Shown one piece after another: positions 32,222-43,870 of a DNA stretch of 64,000 nucleotides; positions within the stretch are counted from its first letter, which is position 1; each line of letters starts with the position of its first letter. Source of the DNA: Augochlora pura. Lineage: Eukaryota; Arthropoda; Insecta; Hymenoptera; Halictidae. The stretch covers positions 23,064,001-23,128,000 of the forward strand of contig NC_135774.1 in the NCBI RefSeq assembly GCF_028453695.1, read 5' to 3'. The position numbers and the translations under genes were made by a program. The notes beneath the pieces are model-generated. The model did no database searches and had not been told where the DNA came from. It worked only from the letters and a program-made list of their open reading frames with translations.

Positions 32222-34628
32222 CTCTTTCGCGGAACTGTTCTCGAAGATATTATGACACGTTGCGCAAAGTTAATTCACGTAAATCCCAATAATATCCAAA
32301 AATTCCCTGATTTATTTTGCGGATAGTTTGTTCATCCAATGTGACAATTTCATCCAAGATTATCATTTACAGAATATTTTCGTAAAGATAAAGAAAACGT
32401 GAATGTTTTTACATTTATTCAAACGTTCGCGGACAAATTAAAAATAGGGTCGTACTAGGGTTGAGAATGGTCCAAAAATCGAAGTCCAAAAGTTTCAGTA
32501 TAAAATTCCAAAGTCACGTTTTCGCAACCTTCCGTCGACTTCATCGAACACCAATTCCCGGAACATCGAGCTCCCTCCAGGATCCCGCGATCGTTTCTGA
32601 CTCGATAAGCCAGAACAAGAAACGCGGCGCAGAGAATTGTTATCGCGGGGAGAGTTGTAGTTCCGGAGAAACAACGGCGGGTCGGTGGAAGCAAATGAAC
32701 ATATTTAAAAAGAGTCGAGCACGGACGGAGCGAGAGATGAGACCGGAAACAGACGTGTAGGACGTAGGAGCGCCTAGAGCGAACGAGAGACAGTGGTAGC
32801 AGGAAACATTAAGGAGGAAGGACGGAGCACATGCGCCGGATTACGGAGTCGCTTTTTTTTCTTTATTTCGCGACGGATGCATCCGAGAGAAGAGAAGAGG
32901 AACAAAACTGGAGCAGGCAAGACGGTGAATGACGGAGAGGAAAATAGAGAGAAAAGACGTGGGGGGAGGGGAAGGCTCACGCGGAAAGACGCGGAGAAAG
33001 ACGGAGATAAAATGGCGGACGGAGGAGAGACGGTGACCCTTTTGAAAGGGCGACGGGTCGACGTGAACCGTGACATTTCTGGGAGGTACACGGGCTTATT
33101 TGTAACACGCGGCGTGTAGGAACATCCGCAGGTAATTTCACGTCTGGGAAGCTGTTTCCAGTGTATGCAAATAAATTCTAATGTCTCGTCATGTGTATTA
33201 TAACGACGCGGGATGCTCTAAGCCCGCGATGTCCGGGAACAACGGGCGAACAAAGCGCGGCTGCCGCATACCGCGTTGCTCCACTGCGGTAGTCTGACTA
33301 CCGTGCGGGAAACAATGCAATTAAACGTTCTTATGCGTTCTTATTCGTCGGGGAACGCACGGACCACTGGTCCCGCAAATCCAGACTCCATTTCAGCTGC
33401 TCGTTCGTCGTTTGCGACCGTCTCTCATCGTCTATTCCACTTTTCACGATCAGTATTCATCCGAGAAGATAAACATATTGAAAAATTGCACGCACGAATT
33501 GTTCTCAAAAATTACCTTTCTCTCGCGACGAAACGTTTCGTCATAACCGGTAAATCGCTTAAATCGGTTAAATCGGTTAAGATGGTTAGATAGAGAGAAA
33601 TCAGACGAAACTTTCGTGCATCGTGGAAAATTTTCAAATGGAATAATCGCTGTCCAAACAAAGCTCTTTCCCGCGCGATCGCGATAGTCTTCGGCAGTTC
33701 ACCTAATTGCTTCGGCTGCGGTCCATCCTCTTAACCGAGACCGGGAGTCGGTCCCGCGGAGCTTATCGAGGCAACCGAAGTGATTCCGAGCTCTGCAGAG
33801 GCTCACCTGCACCGTTGCATCGCTGATGATAGCCTGTGCTCACCTTGGCTCGACCTAATCCCCTTATCGGGAAGATAAACAGATTTGGGCGGGCGCCCTC
33901 CGTCGATCCCGCGCCCCTGCATCGTAACGGCAACCGGTAGTTAGTTATGCGAGGAACGAACTATCCTAATGTGTGCTTCCGTTTGATCGATCGATCCCCG
34001 GCCCGGTTCGACGAACAAGTCGGGAAATTAACCGCGATCGTCGAAACCGTTCTCCCGACTTTGCAACCGTGATTGCTACCGTGTGATTCCTCGGAAGATT
34101 TATACGGCAATCTTGTAGCTAGTTCTTCTAGTCCTGCTTACCATTATCTTTATTTTATATCATTTATTTGTTTGACAAAATTGTTTTATAATTTACACGT
34201 GGACAGTTTATTATTTAGAATTTCGCCAGAGAACAGGAGAATTTGTGATTTTGATAGCATTATTTATTGTAGTAAATATTAATTACTTATTATTACTTAT
34301 TATTACAATTTGGATCGATGAGAAATTAGACGATATCGCGCAATAGTTGCGCGGTTTAACAACTTGTTGATCTACTGCTACGACAACTTATAAATGCAAC
34401 TTTCAACTTCGTACGACTTATTACAACGCCTACACGAACACGACTCTCTACTTTACGGAACTTAATCTGCGACCCTATAGCAACTAATTTTTAAACAAGA
34501 ATCCGCCTCGCATATTACAACAATCAATGTACAGCATTAACAACAATGTATTATTTTACAATAATAAGCAGTGAATAATAAAGATTAAGTAATTAGATAT
34601 TTAAAAATATTAGCTTACATCTTTCAAA
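32222..34628. other. Stretch without recognisable gene
   Basis: GC/purine-rich at 32460-33120 and GC-rich at 33230-34070, otherwise AT-rich. The overlapping frames at 32455-33119 are Arg/Lys/Glu-rich on one strand and Ser/Pro-rich on the other, typical of purine-rich non-coding DNA. Nothing assigned. Confidence 0.45.
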
Positions 34629-35607
34629 ATTGGCCGTGGTACCGAATTAAATAAAGCCGAGAAAAAAAATTATTTCAAATTGAAAAAACGATGCGAGCAT
34701 TTCAAAAATATCGAAATTAATAGGGACAAGTCGAAATGAAATTAGAAACTTTTTAAAAGACCCCGGGAATTACGGTAAAAAGAAAAGCAAAGGTCGACCG
34801 CGTGCTGTGAATGATCGTGGTGCACGGAAAATATTACGAATTGCGTCAAATTCCACCCTGACAGCACGACAAATAGCACAGGAAACAGCAATAGAAACCA
34901 ATGTAAGGAATGTACAGCGTATATTACAACAATTTGTTTATATAAAACGTAAAAAAATTCAGAGAAAGCCGCCCTTAACAAAGAAACATATTGCTGATCG
35001 ATTGGTGTTTGTCAAAGAGCACATTAGATGGAAGAAGAAGTGGAAGAAAGTGCTTTTTACCGATGAAAAAAAGATTTACTCTCGATGGACCAGATGGTCG
35101 ATCGTATTGTTTCCATGACCTTAGAAAGGAACCGATGTTTCAAGTTAAACGTCAGATGAGAGGAGCAGGAATCATGGTTTGGGGAGGAATTTAATATAAA
35201 GGGAAAACAAATATTCGTTTTATCAATGCGAAATTAAAAAGCGCTGATTATATAAAACTAATTGATGAAGAAATTGCAGCAAATGCGGAACGAATTAATG
35301 GAGATGCCGTCATCTTTCAAGAAGATAATGCATCAGTTCAAAGCGGTAAAACAATATTTTCAATCAAATAATATTCAACTTTTACCTTGGCCTGCGAGAT
35401 CACCAGATTTGAATATTATTGAAAATGTCTGGGGACAGTTACCATGTAACGTCTACAGAAACTGTAGACAATTTAATTCAATTGAGTTAAAAGCCGCGAT
35501 TGAAGAAGGTTGGAACGCAATTTCGCATAGTTATTTAAAGAAATAAATCACTATCTAGGAGAATGTTAGCGATTCTAGAAAAGAAAGGAATGTGTAGACA
35601 TTATTGA
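34629..35607 (+). pseudogene. Tc1-type DD34E transposase, broken
   Basis: A near full-length Tc1/mariner transposase of about 326 codons in several frames. The N-terminus at 34629 reads IGRGTELNKAEKK with ATT where ATG is expected. A helix-turn-helix region follows, with SKLIGTSRNEIRNFLKDP, then the YGKKKSKGRPR hinge. The second DNA-binding part includes LTARQIAQETAIETNVRNVQ. The catalytic triad is visible: first Asp in LFTDE (35062-35064), followed after a frameshift by LDGPDG; MVWGGI with a stop at about 35192; second Asp in FQEDNA (35324-35326); Glu in PDLNIIENVWG (35421-35423). The Asp-Glu distance is 97 nt, which with an 8-nt deletion restores 34 intervening residues. The C-terminus shifts frame once more after SHSYLKK and ends at 35607. 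It cannot encode an active enzyme. Confidence 0.95.
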
Positions 35608-35652
35608 AATTAAATAAAACATTAAAATTAAATAAAGATCATATTTTTTCTG

Positions 35653-35815
35653 CACGTGTCCTATCATTTCGTCGTACTCGTCTTTTACATAAACAGATAT
35701 AATTCCTGTAAAAAAACATAATCAGTGGCTGTTTTCTCACGTGTTAATAAAGAAGGGGTACTGTTAATACAGCTACATGCAAAACCTTTCTATGCATTAT
35801 TGGTTTTGAGAAACA
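35653..35815 (+). mobile_element. Right inverted repeat of the Tc1 element
   Basis: Lies 46 bp after the transposase. Contains the inner direct repeat GTGTCCTATCATTTCGTCGT at 35656-35675, then sequence matching the reverse complement of the solo repeat at 15373-15826. The outer direct repeat expected near 35812 has decayed. An uninterrupted TTAA at 35744-35747 is the empty site of the MITE found at 15479-15739. No matching left inverted repeat is visible upstream of 34629. Confidence 0.88.
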
Positions 35816-35828
35816 CGACAAATCTTAG

Positions 35829-36011
35829 GATGCATTTCTAAATAATTTTATAACGGTAAAAATTGCAAGCAGCAAAGAGTTTTTAGAAAACTTATCCGGA
35901 AGTGATGCTGAATTTGTGAATGTTTTACAGCATATCACACGCTTAAAAAATACTAAATTCTTTAATATTTTTGAATTCACTGTTATGAAATATTTTAAGA
36001 AATATAATTGA
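35829..36011 (+). other. Unassigned 60-codon open stretch followed by AATAAA
   Basis: Open without ATG at its start from just after a stop at 35826-35828 to TGA at 36009-36011. It includes SSKEFLENLSGSDAEFVNVL and FNIFEFTVMKYFKKYN, and a polyadenylation signal AATAAA follows at 36015-36020. It could be the last exon of an unknown gene or an old retroelement tail. The reverse strand is also open here, so chance is likely. No family recognised. Confidence 0.2.
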
Positions 36012-36810
36012 TTTAATAAAGTTTTATTGTATCTACAACGCTTTAAATCCATACATTCATGTTTATTTAATTCCCCTGAAAAATGCCCGGAAACTATGAA
36101 AGACAGGGCAGATACGACCCGTCCGTTAAATGTTAAGCCTACTCTTAAAATTATTTATCGGGTGCCAAAATATTACCGATACCATATTACGAATATCGTA
36201 TACTCTTGTACGTTGTTTGTATAATATTCATATACCGTGTTCTATTACTAATTATCGCAGCTTTTAGTAGCAGTAAATCGCAGCTTTTTGAACAACGCCG
36301 ACCGATCGTCTGTCTTCCTAATTCGAAATCGTAGGTCAAATAAAAGTTGAAATCCAGTCGCCGGGGGACCGTTAAGCGATTCCGACACCTGTTCTATGAA
36401 CGGAATAGTTCCGATATCAGGCGAGACTTTTATATGGAGCGGCGTGTCAGCGAACGCGTTAAAGGCTCGCCTGCCGATAACATTCGCTTAAAGTTGAACG
36501 GGACCGGCGGGAGACAGTAACAAAAATCGATGCGAGCACGCGTTAAAGGAACATCGTCGTTCGGCCGTCTAGCCGCGGCTAGTTTACCCTCTCTCGCAAC
36601 CCCCACACCACCACCCACGCCCCCCCGCCATCTCCGGAAGCGGGCTGTCTACAAACGCAGTTGAAAACAAAGTTCTCCCGGCCGGCTGTCCATTAAGTAA
36701 ATTCCCGTCCGGGAAAGCGGAATAATAAGAAACGCGTTATGAACGAGAAAAGAACTCTCGTTCGGCGTCATCCGAGCGAAATGAATTTCTCGCGGAGTGT
36801 TCTTCTACTC

Positions 36811-36833
36811 GGGGGGGGGGGGGGGGGGGGGGG
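36811..36833. repeat. Poly-G run (23 G)
   Basis: Twenty-three consecutive G, unusually long for a homopolymer of this base and prone to assembly length error. Confidence 0.95.
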
Positions 36834-37440
36834 AAACGAGCACCTTCTTCTCGAGCAGGTTAACGAAACCCGAGGAGCACACTTTTAGAACAGGTCGCGC
36901 GTCGTCGAAAAATACTGCGCGCGGAGAAAAGTTCGCTCAAAGAATGTCTTGCTCGATGACACGGTTCCAAGGAGAGATGTCGCATTCCCTCACTTTTCGG
37001 GCACACCGAGCGTGAACCTCTTGATACTACTTTTTCTTATTCGCAGTCCAAGCTTTGTTTCGTTTAACAGTACGATTCATAGTTTTATATTTACGTTTTA
37101 TATTTGTATTATAGTCCGGTTAGTAATTAACACGTTCTATGCCGAGTTATTTTTACTCGACACTTTACTCTAGTCATTTGTAATCATATATAATAATATA
37201 ACAAATTCATTACGATCCATTCTTGTGGAGGAAATTAATTCTTTTTAATTCTATATTTGTTGTAAACTATTTTTTAGTCCATTAAATAAACATGCAGGCA
37301 TGCACCATCGATGGTGTACGTGGCACGGAATTTGTCAACATTCGGTTTCCTTATTGTTTTCCATATGATAAACGGTTCTTTGAACAACGAACAAATCTAA
37401 AAGACTACGTTGCAAATTAAAAAATCGCGCGATGAACAAT

Positions 37441-37690
37441 TCCATAAATAAAGAGCGAACGCAGAGAACAATGTTGTAAACGATAAAACGAACAAAATCT
37501 TACAAAAATAACGAACGAATGCGAAACACGATTCTACGAATAAAGAGCAAATGCGAGGAATAATTCCAATGAAATAAAGAACAAATGGAAAGAAAGATCC
37601 TCATGAATAAAAAACGAATGAGCAGAGAACGCTCCCATAAATAAAGCGGGGACGAACGGCACGCTCCCATAAATAAAGAACGAGCGCAGT
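37441..37690. repeat. Degenerate ~45-bp minisatellite
   Basis: Successive units around AATAAAGARCGAACGCAGAG and CTCCCATAAATAAAG, e.g. CCATAAATAAAGAGCGAACG at 37442 and CCCATAAATAAAGAACGAGC near 37668. Units in between keep the AATAAAGA and GAACAATTCC-like words with spacing of roughly 40-55 bp. Non-coding. Confidence 0.7.
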
Positions 37691-38456
37691 CGTTTAACGA
37701 GTCAACAAGAAATTAATCCGGTCCTCGCAACAAAGCGCCTGTTAAATTATCCATGTGCTCGATCGGTTCGGATAATGGAGGCTCCGCGGTACCTAATTCC
37801 CGAGGCAAATGCGCTCCCGGGTTACTTAGTATTGCAGCGCTGTGTTTCTCGTCAGACAAATGGCCGGCCCTCGCCGCGTTCCTTTTTTCCGGCAGCGCGA
37901 GGAAAACGGAACGCGGGAAACGGTAATGATTTCCCGAATCCCCTACGGGAAAGCGACGAGAAAAGGGACGCGTGCCGAGACGTTCCGTCGACCGATGCCC
38001 CGATTAGAAAGACAAATCGCGGCCGATTATTTATGTTTCGGGTATGCCGGGCGTCCCAGGCGTCCCTGCGACGCGAGCAATTCCTTCAATCGATTCCGCA
38101 TTGTCGTGTCGCGGAGTTTGTTGGCCGTTTCGGGTCGCGCGCGCCGCTCGGGAAGGATCGCTTCGGAACGTGGCGCCAGGGATAGTTCCAATTCCCGGGG
38201 TTTGTTTCGCCTTCGGGCCAGAATTGGCCGGACTCTCGGGGTCCGTTCGTTTCGCTGGGGAACAATTAACCGGCACCGCTGCTCATAACACGCCGTGAGC
38301 AACGATCTGCTCGGAATCCGAATTTGTTACCGGCTTCGATAAACACCCGCGGGTAATTCAGTTGCCGTACGATGAATTTTCCACCGCGATATTATCCGTC
38401 ACTCGAAAACCGGTATCGCGTGGTTTTTTTACCACTTTCGAATTATCGACGTTCGT

Positions 38457-38661
38457 TTAACCCTTAATTAGGCGCATGGGGTCACAGTAAGTATTTGTTT
38501 CTTAAAGTTAAGTATATTAAAGAACTTTATTAATTGCTATAGAAATCCATTAAGTTTTATTCCTTTTTGATACTCCTTTCCCAATGTTTTTTTTTGGGGG
38601 TTATTTAAGACCCCATGCGCCTAAATGGGTGATTTTCTTAATGCGCCTAATTAAGGGTTAA
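38457..38661. mobile_element. TTAA-flanked MITE, CCCTTAATTAGGCGC family
   Basis: 205 bp between TTAA sites. The left end TTAACCCTTAATTAGGCGCA and right end TGCGCCTAATTAAGGGTTAA are perfect inverted repeats of about 20 bp. A second, subterminal inverted motif (GCGCATGGGGTC at left; GACCCCATGCGC at 38611-38622) extends the symmetry. Non-coding. Confidence 0.93.
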
Positions 38662-38949
38662 AGTTCTGCTCAACGATTTTTCGCATTGCTAACAGTTACC
38701 TTGGATTTCGATTATATTGTCGAATTTACTTTCGCGATTTATGTAATAAATACTTTATCAATGGTAATGAATTTGATTAATACGATTAATTTGTACAGTG
38801 ATAGTATAGTTGGTGGGTATACTACACCAATATACTAAAGCTCGATTAATGCATAAATCTTCTGAAATTGTGACTCGCGGTATTAATCCGTAGGTAAACC
38901 TACAACCGCAGATTAGGTCACTTTTATAATTGATGTCTTATATTATTTA

Positions 38950-39070
38950 GATTCTCCCATAAGTTTCTTCCGTGCTACGATTCATATATAACATAATAAA
39001 TCCACCTTAAACAAGAAATATCATGTATTCATTTCGCATCAGAAAAAGGGAAGAAACTCATGGCACACCC
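38950..39070. mobile_element. Short mariner-type MITE (CCATAAGTTTCTTCC ends)
   Basis: 121 bp flanked by TA. The left end includes CCCATAAGTTTCTTCC; the reverse complement of the right end reads GGGTGTGCCATGAGTTTCTT. The right half matches 7264-7340 over about 70 bp. The TA target and end sequence fit mariner-derived MITEs. Confidence 0.8.
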
Positions 39071-40893
39071 TAGCAGTTACAGATTTTCTGCATGTATACC
39101 AGAATCGAACATTAATTAAAAGGAAATTAAAGCGGTGGCAAGGTTTCGCGAACTACGAAACGGAAAGAACGTTCTACTCGGCCTCTTTTACACGCTATTC
39201 ACGCAGACCATTTTTATTTTGTCGTATTCAAGCTAGCGAAATAGAGGAAATTGTGCATTTCCACGAAATTCCATCGTGGATTGTTCTGTGTTCAGTACGA
39301 GGAATTTTCTAGTTGATGTAAAAGAATTTTCTCCTCGTCAGATTTTCATAAAATCTACGAAAATGTGAATCTCCCGCGAAGATTCGCCGCTACTTTTGCA
39401 AGATCAAATTTTCAGGAAAAAATCTTTTGTATAATCTTTTAGATCTTTTAATTAATTTTTGAAAATTAAATAATTTATTGATGACTTTTTTGCGATGACC
39501 AGCCACCGAAAGAGACCCTAGAACGTGAGAGGGACATTAACTTATTATACGTGCAAGTCAATATAAATCCTATTTATTTATTTATTTATTTATCTATTTA
39601 TATGTTTATGCATTTACTTATTTCGATGTTATTTATTCCCCACTTTAACAAGATTTCGATGTTATTTCTTGTTATACTTTGTTATATGATTTTATATCTA
39701 TATTTATCTACTGTTACCCTATTAGCCAATGTTGTATTTTAATTCTGTTCATACACTCTTATTTTATTATTATATATTTTTGTAAGCTCGTGGGAACATG
39801 ATTTGATAAATAGATTTCAGTATATTATTACAAGCATACAAATTTTATTGTACATTAATCTTAACTTTAGATTTCGAAAATTTATCAACAATTCCCAAGA
39901 AGTTGAGAATATTAAGCGGACGGGGGCGACAGTGAACGTTGTCATTTTTCCATCACATATTTTCCGGAAAGTCCTATCAAGTTCCCATTAAGTAGAATTC
40001 CATTGAAAAGAGGCTAGGTCGGAGGTGCGGTCGAACGAGAGGGAAAAAGCAACGCAAAAGGAGCACATGTCGATGGAATTATCGTGGAAAAAAAAAGAAG
40101 AGAGACAGGCGAAAGGTATGCGAATAGCGTGTACGCACCTCCGGCCGCTGGCCTGGCGCATCCTGTATTCGATCGACCTCTTAATTGCCGCCTAAATTAT
40201 CCTCCATTAGGAAAATCAGGAGTATTGCATGCAAGCCGCACGCCTACGCGCCGGCTCCATTATCGAAATCAAATCTACCAAGCCGCGCGCTCCTCCATTA
40301 ATAGATGATTCGATGCGGGGATAGATTGCCGGGCCGCTGGCCAGCTTTTCTTTCAGCCTGATGAAAACTCGATCGACGTCCAGATCGATTTTAATCCGCG
40401 ATGACTCGAATCAGTGCCACGGTTCTGCAACTGAAGTTCTCATTAAATGAAACCGCCTGTATCCAGTAGAATTTCTAGGAAGAAGATAACGATACGATGG
40501 TTGATCGTCGTTTAAACAGTTCAGTACTTTCGTAATAAATCGTAGAAAGCTTGAGGAAAGAGATCGATTTTTGATGAAAGAAATCAGCACTTTTCTATAC
40601 TTGTTTAGAAAATATTTTTATTTGAAACTGGGCAACCTTTGATGTAGTTCACAAGCGAGTTGATTGACCGGTTTTTTTAATTTATGATCATTCAGATTGC
40701 AAGGATGCTTGGCAAGAGTTTTTCGCTAATAGGGGCCGAGATTTCTACGAGAGAGGCATTATGAAGGTACCTTTAAAATGGCAACAAATTATAGAACAAA
40801 ACGGTGCATATTTGACTTGAAGTTTACATAAAAATAATGGATTTCTTTCTCCCTAACCTAAATATTGGCGAGCATTCAACCATTTTCGAAGTA
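39071..40893. other. Stretch without recognisable gene
   Basis: AT-rich to about 40000, then moderately GC-rich around 40020-40320. A (TTTA)n tract lies at 39571-39596. No coding feature supported. Confidence 0.5.
39571..39596. repeat. (TTTA)n microsatellite
   Basis: About six TTTA units with one substitution. Confidence 0.92.
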
Positions 40894-41454
40894 TTGGGTT
40901 GGCAATTAAGTAATTGTGGATTTTGTTAATAGATGGTCTTAGCACATTCTTTTGTTTTATCAACGTGTTCAAAGTAATTCAGTTATATTGTTTTCATACT
41001 GTCTGGACTTTCATCTTCAATTTAGTAAGATATTTCTATCGATTAGTTATTTAGTTTCGTTTTTATCACTCTTTGAAGATGGAAGAACAAGAAGCGCATT
41101 TTAGACATATTTTATTATATTTTTTCGAAAAAGGCAGGATCAAATCACCTGACCTATATTGCTTTCTTGTTGTTTCGACTTCCACCTTTAATTTAGTAAG
41201 AAAATTGCACCGATCAATTTATTTAGAGACATATCCAGACATATTTTATTGCATTATTTCCAAAAAAGCAAGCATGGCAAGCACGATGTTTATGTTAGGT
41301 TATGTCAGGTTATGTACAGTATATTGAAATGAAGTCTTGAAAGAAAGACAATGTCCAAGTTGATTTGTCTAACTGAACAAACTTATATTTTTCAGCAAAA
41401 CAATTGAATGTTCCTTCTTATTTTAAATCCGCAATTACTTAGTTGCCAACCCAA
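40894..41454 (+). mobile_element. Deleted mariner element with both TIRs
   Basis: 561 bp flanked by TA (40892-40893, 41455-41456). The left end is TTGGGTTGGCAATTAAGTAA and the right end TTACTTAGTTGCCAACCCAA, a near-perfect ~30-bp inverted repeat of the mariner type found in many insects. Inside, a frame from 41073 (41079 for the second ATG) keeps the transposase N-terminus (MEEQEAHFRHILLYFFEKGR) but runs into unrelated codons; the DD34D catalytic region is missing. The interior contains an imperfect duplication: the words TTCAATTTAGTAAGA / TTTAATTTAGTAAGA and AGACATATTTTATT occur twice, about 150 bp apart. Non-autonomous. Confidence 0.93.
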
Positions 41455-43274
41455 TATTTGCTGGATCATTTATAAACGGACACCCTGTACATAAAGCATC
41501 GATTGGTCCAACGTGAAAACGCGAGGAATTAACGTAAAGGATATTCTATTGCGAGAGACTCCGGAGAGTAATCGCGGCATCGTAATTGATAGTTTTTGTT
41601 GGGAAAAAAGTCCAACGTAGGAGATTGGTATCGAAAAAGGGGGGCAGCCTCGGCACGAGTTGGAAAGGAAAGAAATCACGTATGAAAATGACCGTTGGGA
41701 GAAGTAATCGAAACGGCGTCTCCCAGAGCAGAAACGCGTCGATCTTTCGCGGGGCCAGGTTATGAAACGATCTGTGCTTAAATCACCGGGGAGACTCTCG
41801 CAAAAACTCATGGTCCGAGGCGCGGCGGCCGCGCACCGAGCGAAACGGAATTTATTGCGACGCTCGATCGCAATCTTTATCGTCGGCCCGTCGAACTTTA
41901 AATCTCGGCTGTCTTTTAGGAATAACGCGATCGGATCGATCCGCGGGATTTTCCTCGGGAAATTTGTGGCGCGATTCCCTCGTCCGCGATGGAGTTCGAA
42001 CGCTTCGCGCGCGATCGTCGTCCTTTCTCGTAGACGGTACAACAAATTCGCGATCTGCCGATCAAATCTGCAATTCGTATCTTTTGTTTCTTCATCGGTT
42101 TACGATTTTTCCTGACTCCGCACGAATAAATTGTGGCTTCCGTTCGTTCGAAACAAAAATTAATCAGATCTGCTCACGATCCAAACGACATTATTGAAGA
42201 TATTATTTTAAGCAACGTGTCATTTTATTTGATAATTATTCTAAATAATTATTTTGAATAGTATGTTATTTTATTACATTATTATTTTAGATAATTATTT
42301 TTAATAATTCCGATATTTTTTCCGATAATTCAGTGAAATGGCGCTGACAATTTTACATATTTTTCATGTTTTAACACTAAAAGTTACGTAAATGATTCTT
42401 ACATAGAATGATTCTATAGACTCTTCCGAATACAGCGGATACATCTCTTAATAATACCATGAGCATCGAAACGTGATTAAATAATTTTTGAGGAGATCGA
42501 GTCGCATCCAGCACACTGTTTTTCTCAGACTCTATTTTAAAAATTAATTTTATCTTTCAGAATGTTTTCTTAACACTATATATTCATCGAGCACTAGTAG
42601 TAATTTTTACCAGATTCCAGAAAAAAATTATTGCACAATTGTCTATTAAATAATTATAATACGTACAATTTTTAAACGGATGCCACGTATAAGGTTCGTA
42701 TCAATCTTGCACAGTCGAATGAATTTGTGCACAGTGTATAGCTGATTTAGGTGCACTCGAACAATCCTGTGCACTATCGAACGATACTGTTATCGAACGA
42801 AACAGGCAATGCCGAGGTCGTCTTTAAGCGAGATTTATCTTCCGGCTGGGAATGGTCTCTGCGCGCACACAATGGGGAAACCGCGGACGAACAACGAGCA
42901 GATTAGAAGGCGGCAATGATAACCGGCAGACGAAAGCGGCAGTGTCCCCCCCCCCCCCTTCCTTTTAAGAGTTGCTAAATCATCGCGAACGGATAAATGG
43001 AACGTGATATCTCGGCCTCGTTTCTTCCCCTGTTTCGGGCCCTACCCTTGCGACACCGACGGCAAAGAGGGTGGCGGCACGCTGCCGTTTTCACCGAGAG
43101 ACCGATGCCCAATGATTCGTAAGTGATCGAGAGCTCGAGATTGTTGGATGCCGCGGCGACACGTCGAATTACCGCGATAAATTCGATCGATGACTTATGA
43201 TGTCGGTGAACGAAGATGGGCATTAACGCCGCGACGGATTCTGGGAACTGGATACACTTCCGGAAGCTATTGTA
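41455..43274. other. Stretch without recognisable gene
   Basis: A CpG-rich block at 41690-42110 gives overlapping open frames on both strands (one 191-codon reverse frame at 41470-42045) with no recognised domain; then AT-rich to 42830 and GC-rich to 43240. A poly-C run lies at 42946-42958. Confidence 0.45.
42946..42958. repeat. Poly-C run
   Basis: Thirteen consecutive C. Confidence 0.95.
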
Positions 43275-43345
43275 TTAGGTTGATAAGAAAATAATGTCAG
43301 GTTATGTTAGGCAGTTTGTTAGCAGTTAGGCAAATTGACAGTTTG

Positions 43346-43589
43346 TTAACCCTTTGCACTTGAGTGGTGACCGTGAGGCACCGTAAAATTGTTTTGTCAC
43401 ATGGCAGAATAATCTCTATACTAACAAAACTTGTATAGACAATTTTTAAGGTTATGTAATTTTGATGCAAATGACAAAAATCAATACGTTTGCATAAAAT
43501 GCACTTTTGCTATATAAAATGGAAATATTATAAGTCAGAGAAATTACTTCAAATTTCCAGTTGAAGTGGCTTCGAGTGCAAAGGGTTAA
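43346..43589. mobile_element. TTAA-flanked MITE, CCCTTTGCAC family, copy 4
   Basis: 244 bp with intact TTAA at both ends. The left end is TTAACCCTTTGCACTTGAGT and the right end CTTCGAGTGCAAAGGGTTAA. It is inverted relative to copy 2: GTGAGGCACCGTAAAATTGT lies at the left and GTCAGAGAAATTACTT at the right. Nested in the TIR element 43275-43925. Confidence 0.95.
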
Positions 43590-43681
43590 TCCCAGCAGCG
43601 TAAAATTCTGTTGTTTAGGGATTGATCTATTCTTCGAACGGATATTACACGAACTTGCTTGACATCCGTTACGAAGTCAAT

Positions 43682-43870
43682 ACAGTGAGTCAAAAAAGTA
43701 TTCGTACACCTATATTTTTGGCAATAACTTTACACAAACAAATGGTACACAAACAAAAACTGTTTCGATTGGTAGTCTACTATGTAAATAGTATTAATAC
43801 AGAATTTTTAATAACGCATAACAAAAAAATAATGCAAGAAATACAAATATTTAACAGCAAAAAAGTATTC
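43682..43870. mobile_element. Tc1-like terminus, CAGTGAGTCAAAAAAGTATT, copy 1
   Basis: TA followed by CAGTGAGTCAAAAAAGTATT, with CGTACACCTA and GGCAATAACTTTACACAAAC after it. The same order occurs at 53786 (CAGTGGGTCGAAAAAATATG, CGTACATCTA, GGAATAACTTTATACAAGC). CAGTG after TA is typical of Tc1-like inverted repeats. No opposite end is identified, so limits to the right are approximate. Confidence 0.6.

Larger units (their letters stand above)
36021..38456. other. Stretch without recognisable gene
   Basis: Mixed AT-rich and GC-rich sequence; the CpG-rich block 37760-38310 has five overlapping open frames on both strands, none with a recognisable domain. Contains a poly-G run and a degenerate minisatellite listed separately. 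Confidence 0.45.

Noticed and set aside
38457..38661. Rho-independent terminator-like inverted repeat
   Set aside because: Eukaryotic context, and the perfect termini next to TTAA identify a MITE.
41470..42045. 191-codon reverse open frame
   Set aside because: Overlaps forward frames in a CpG-rich block and shows no motif.
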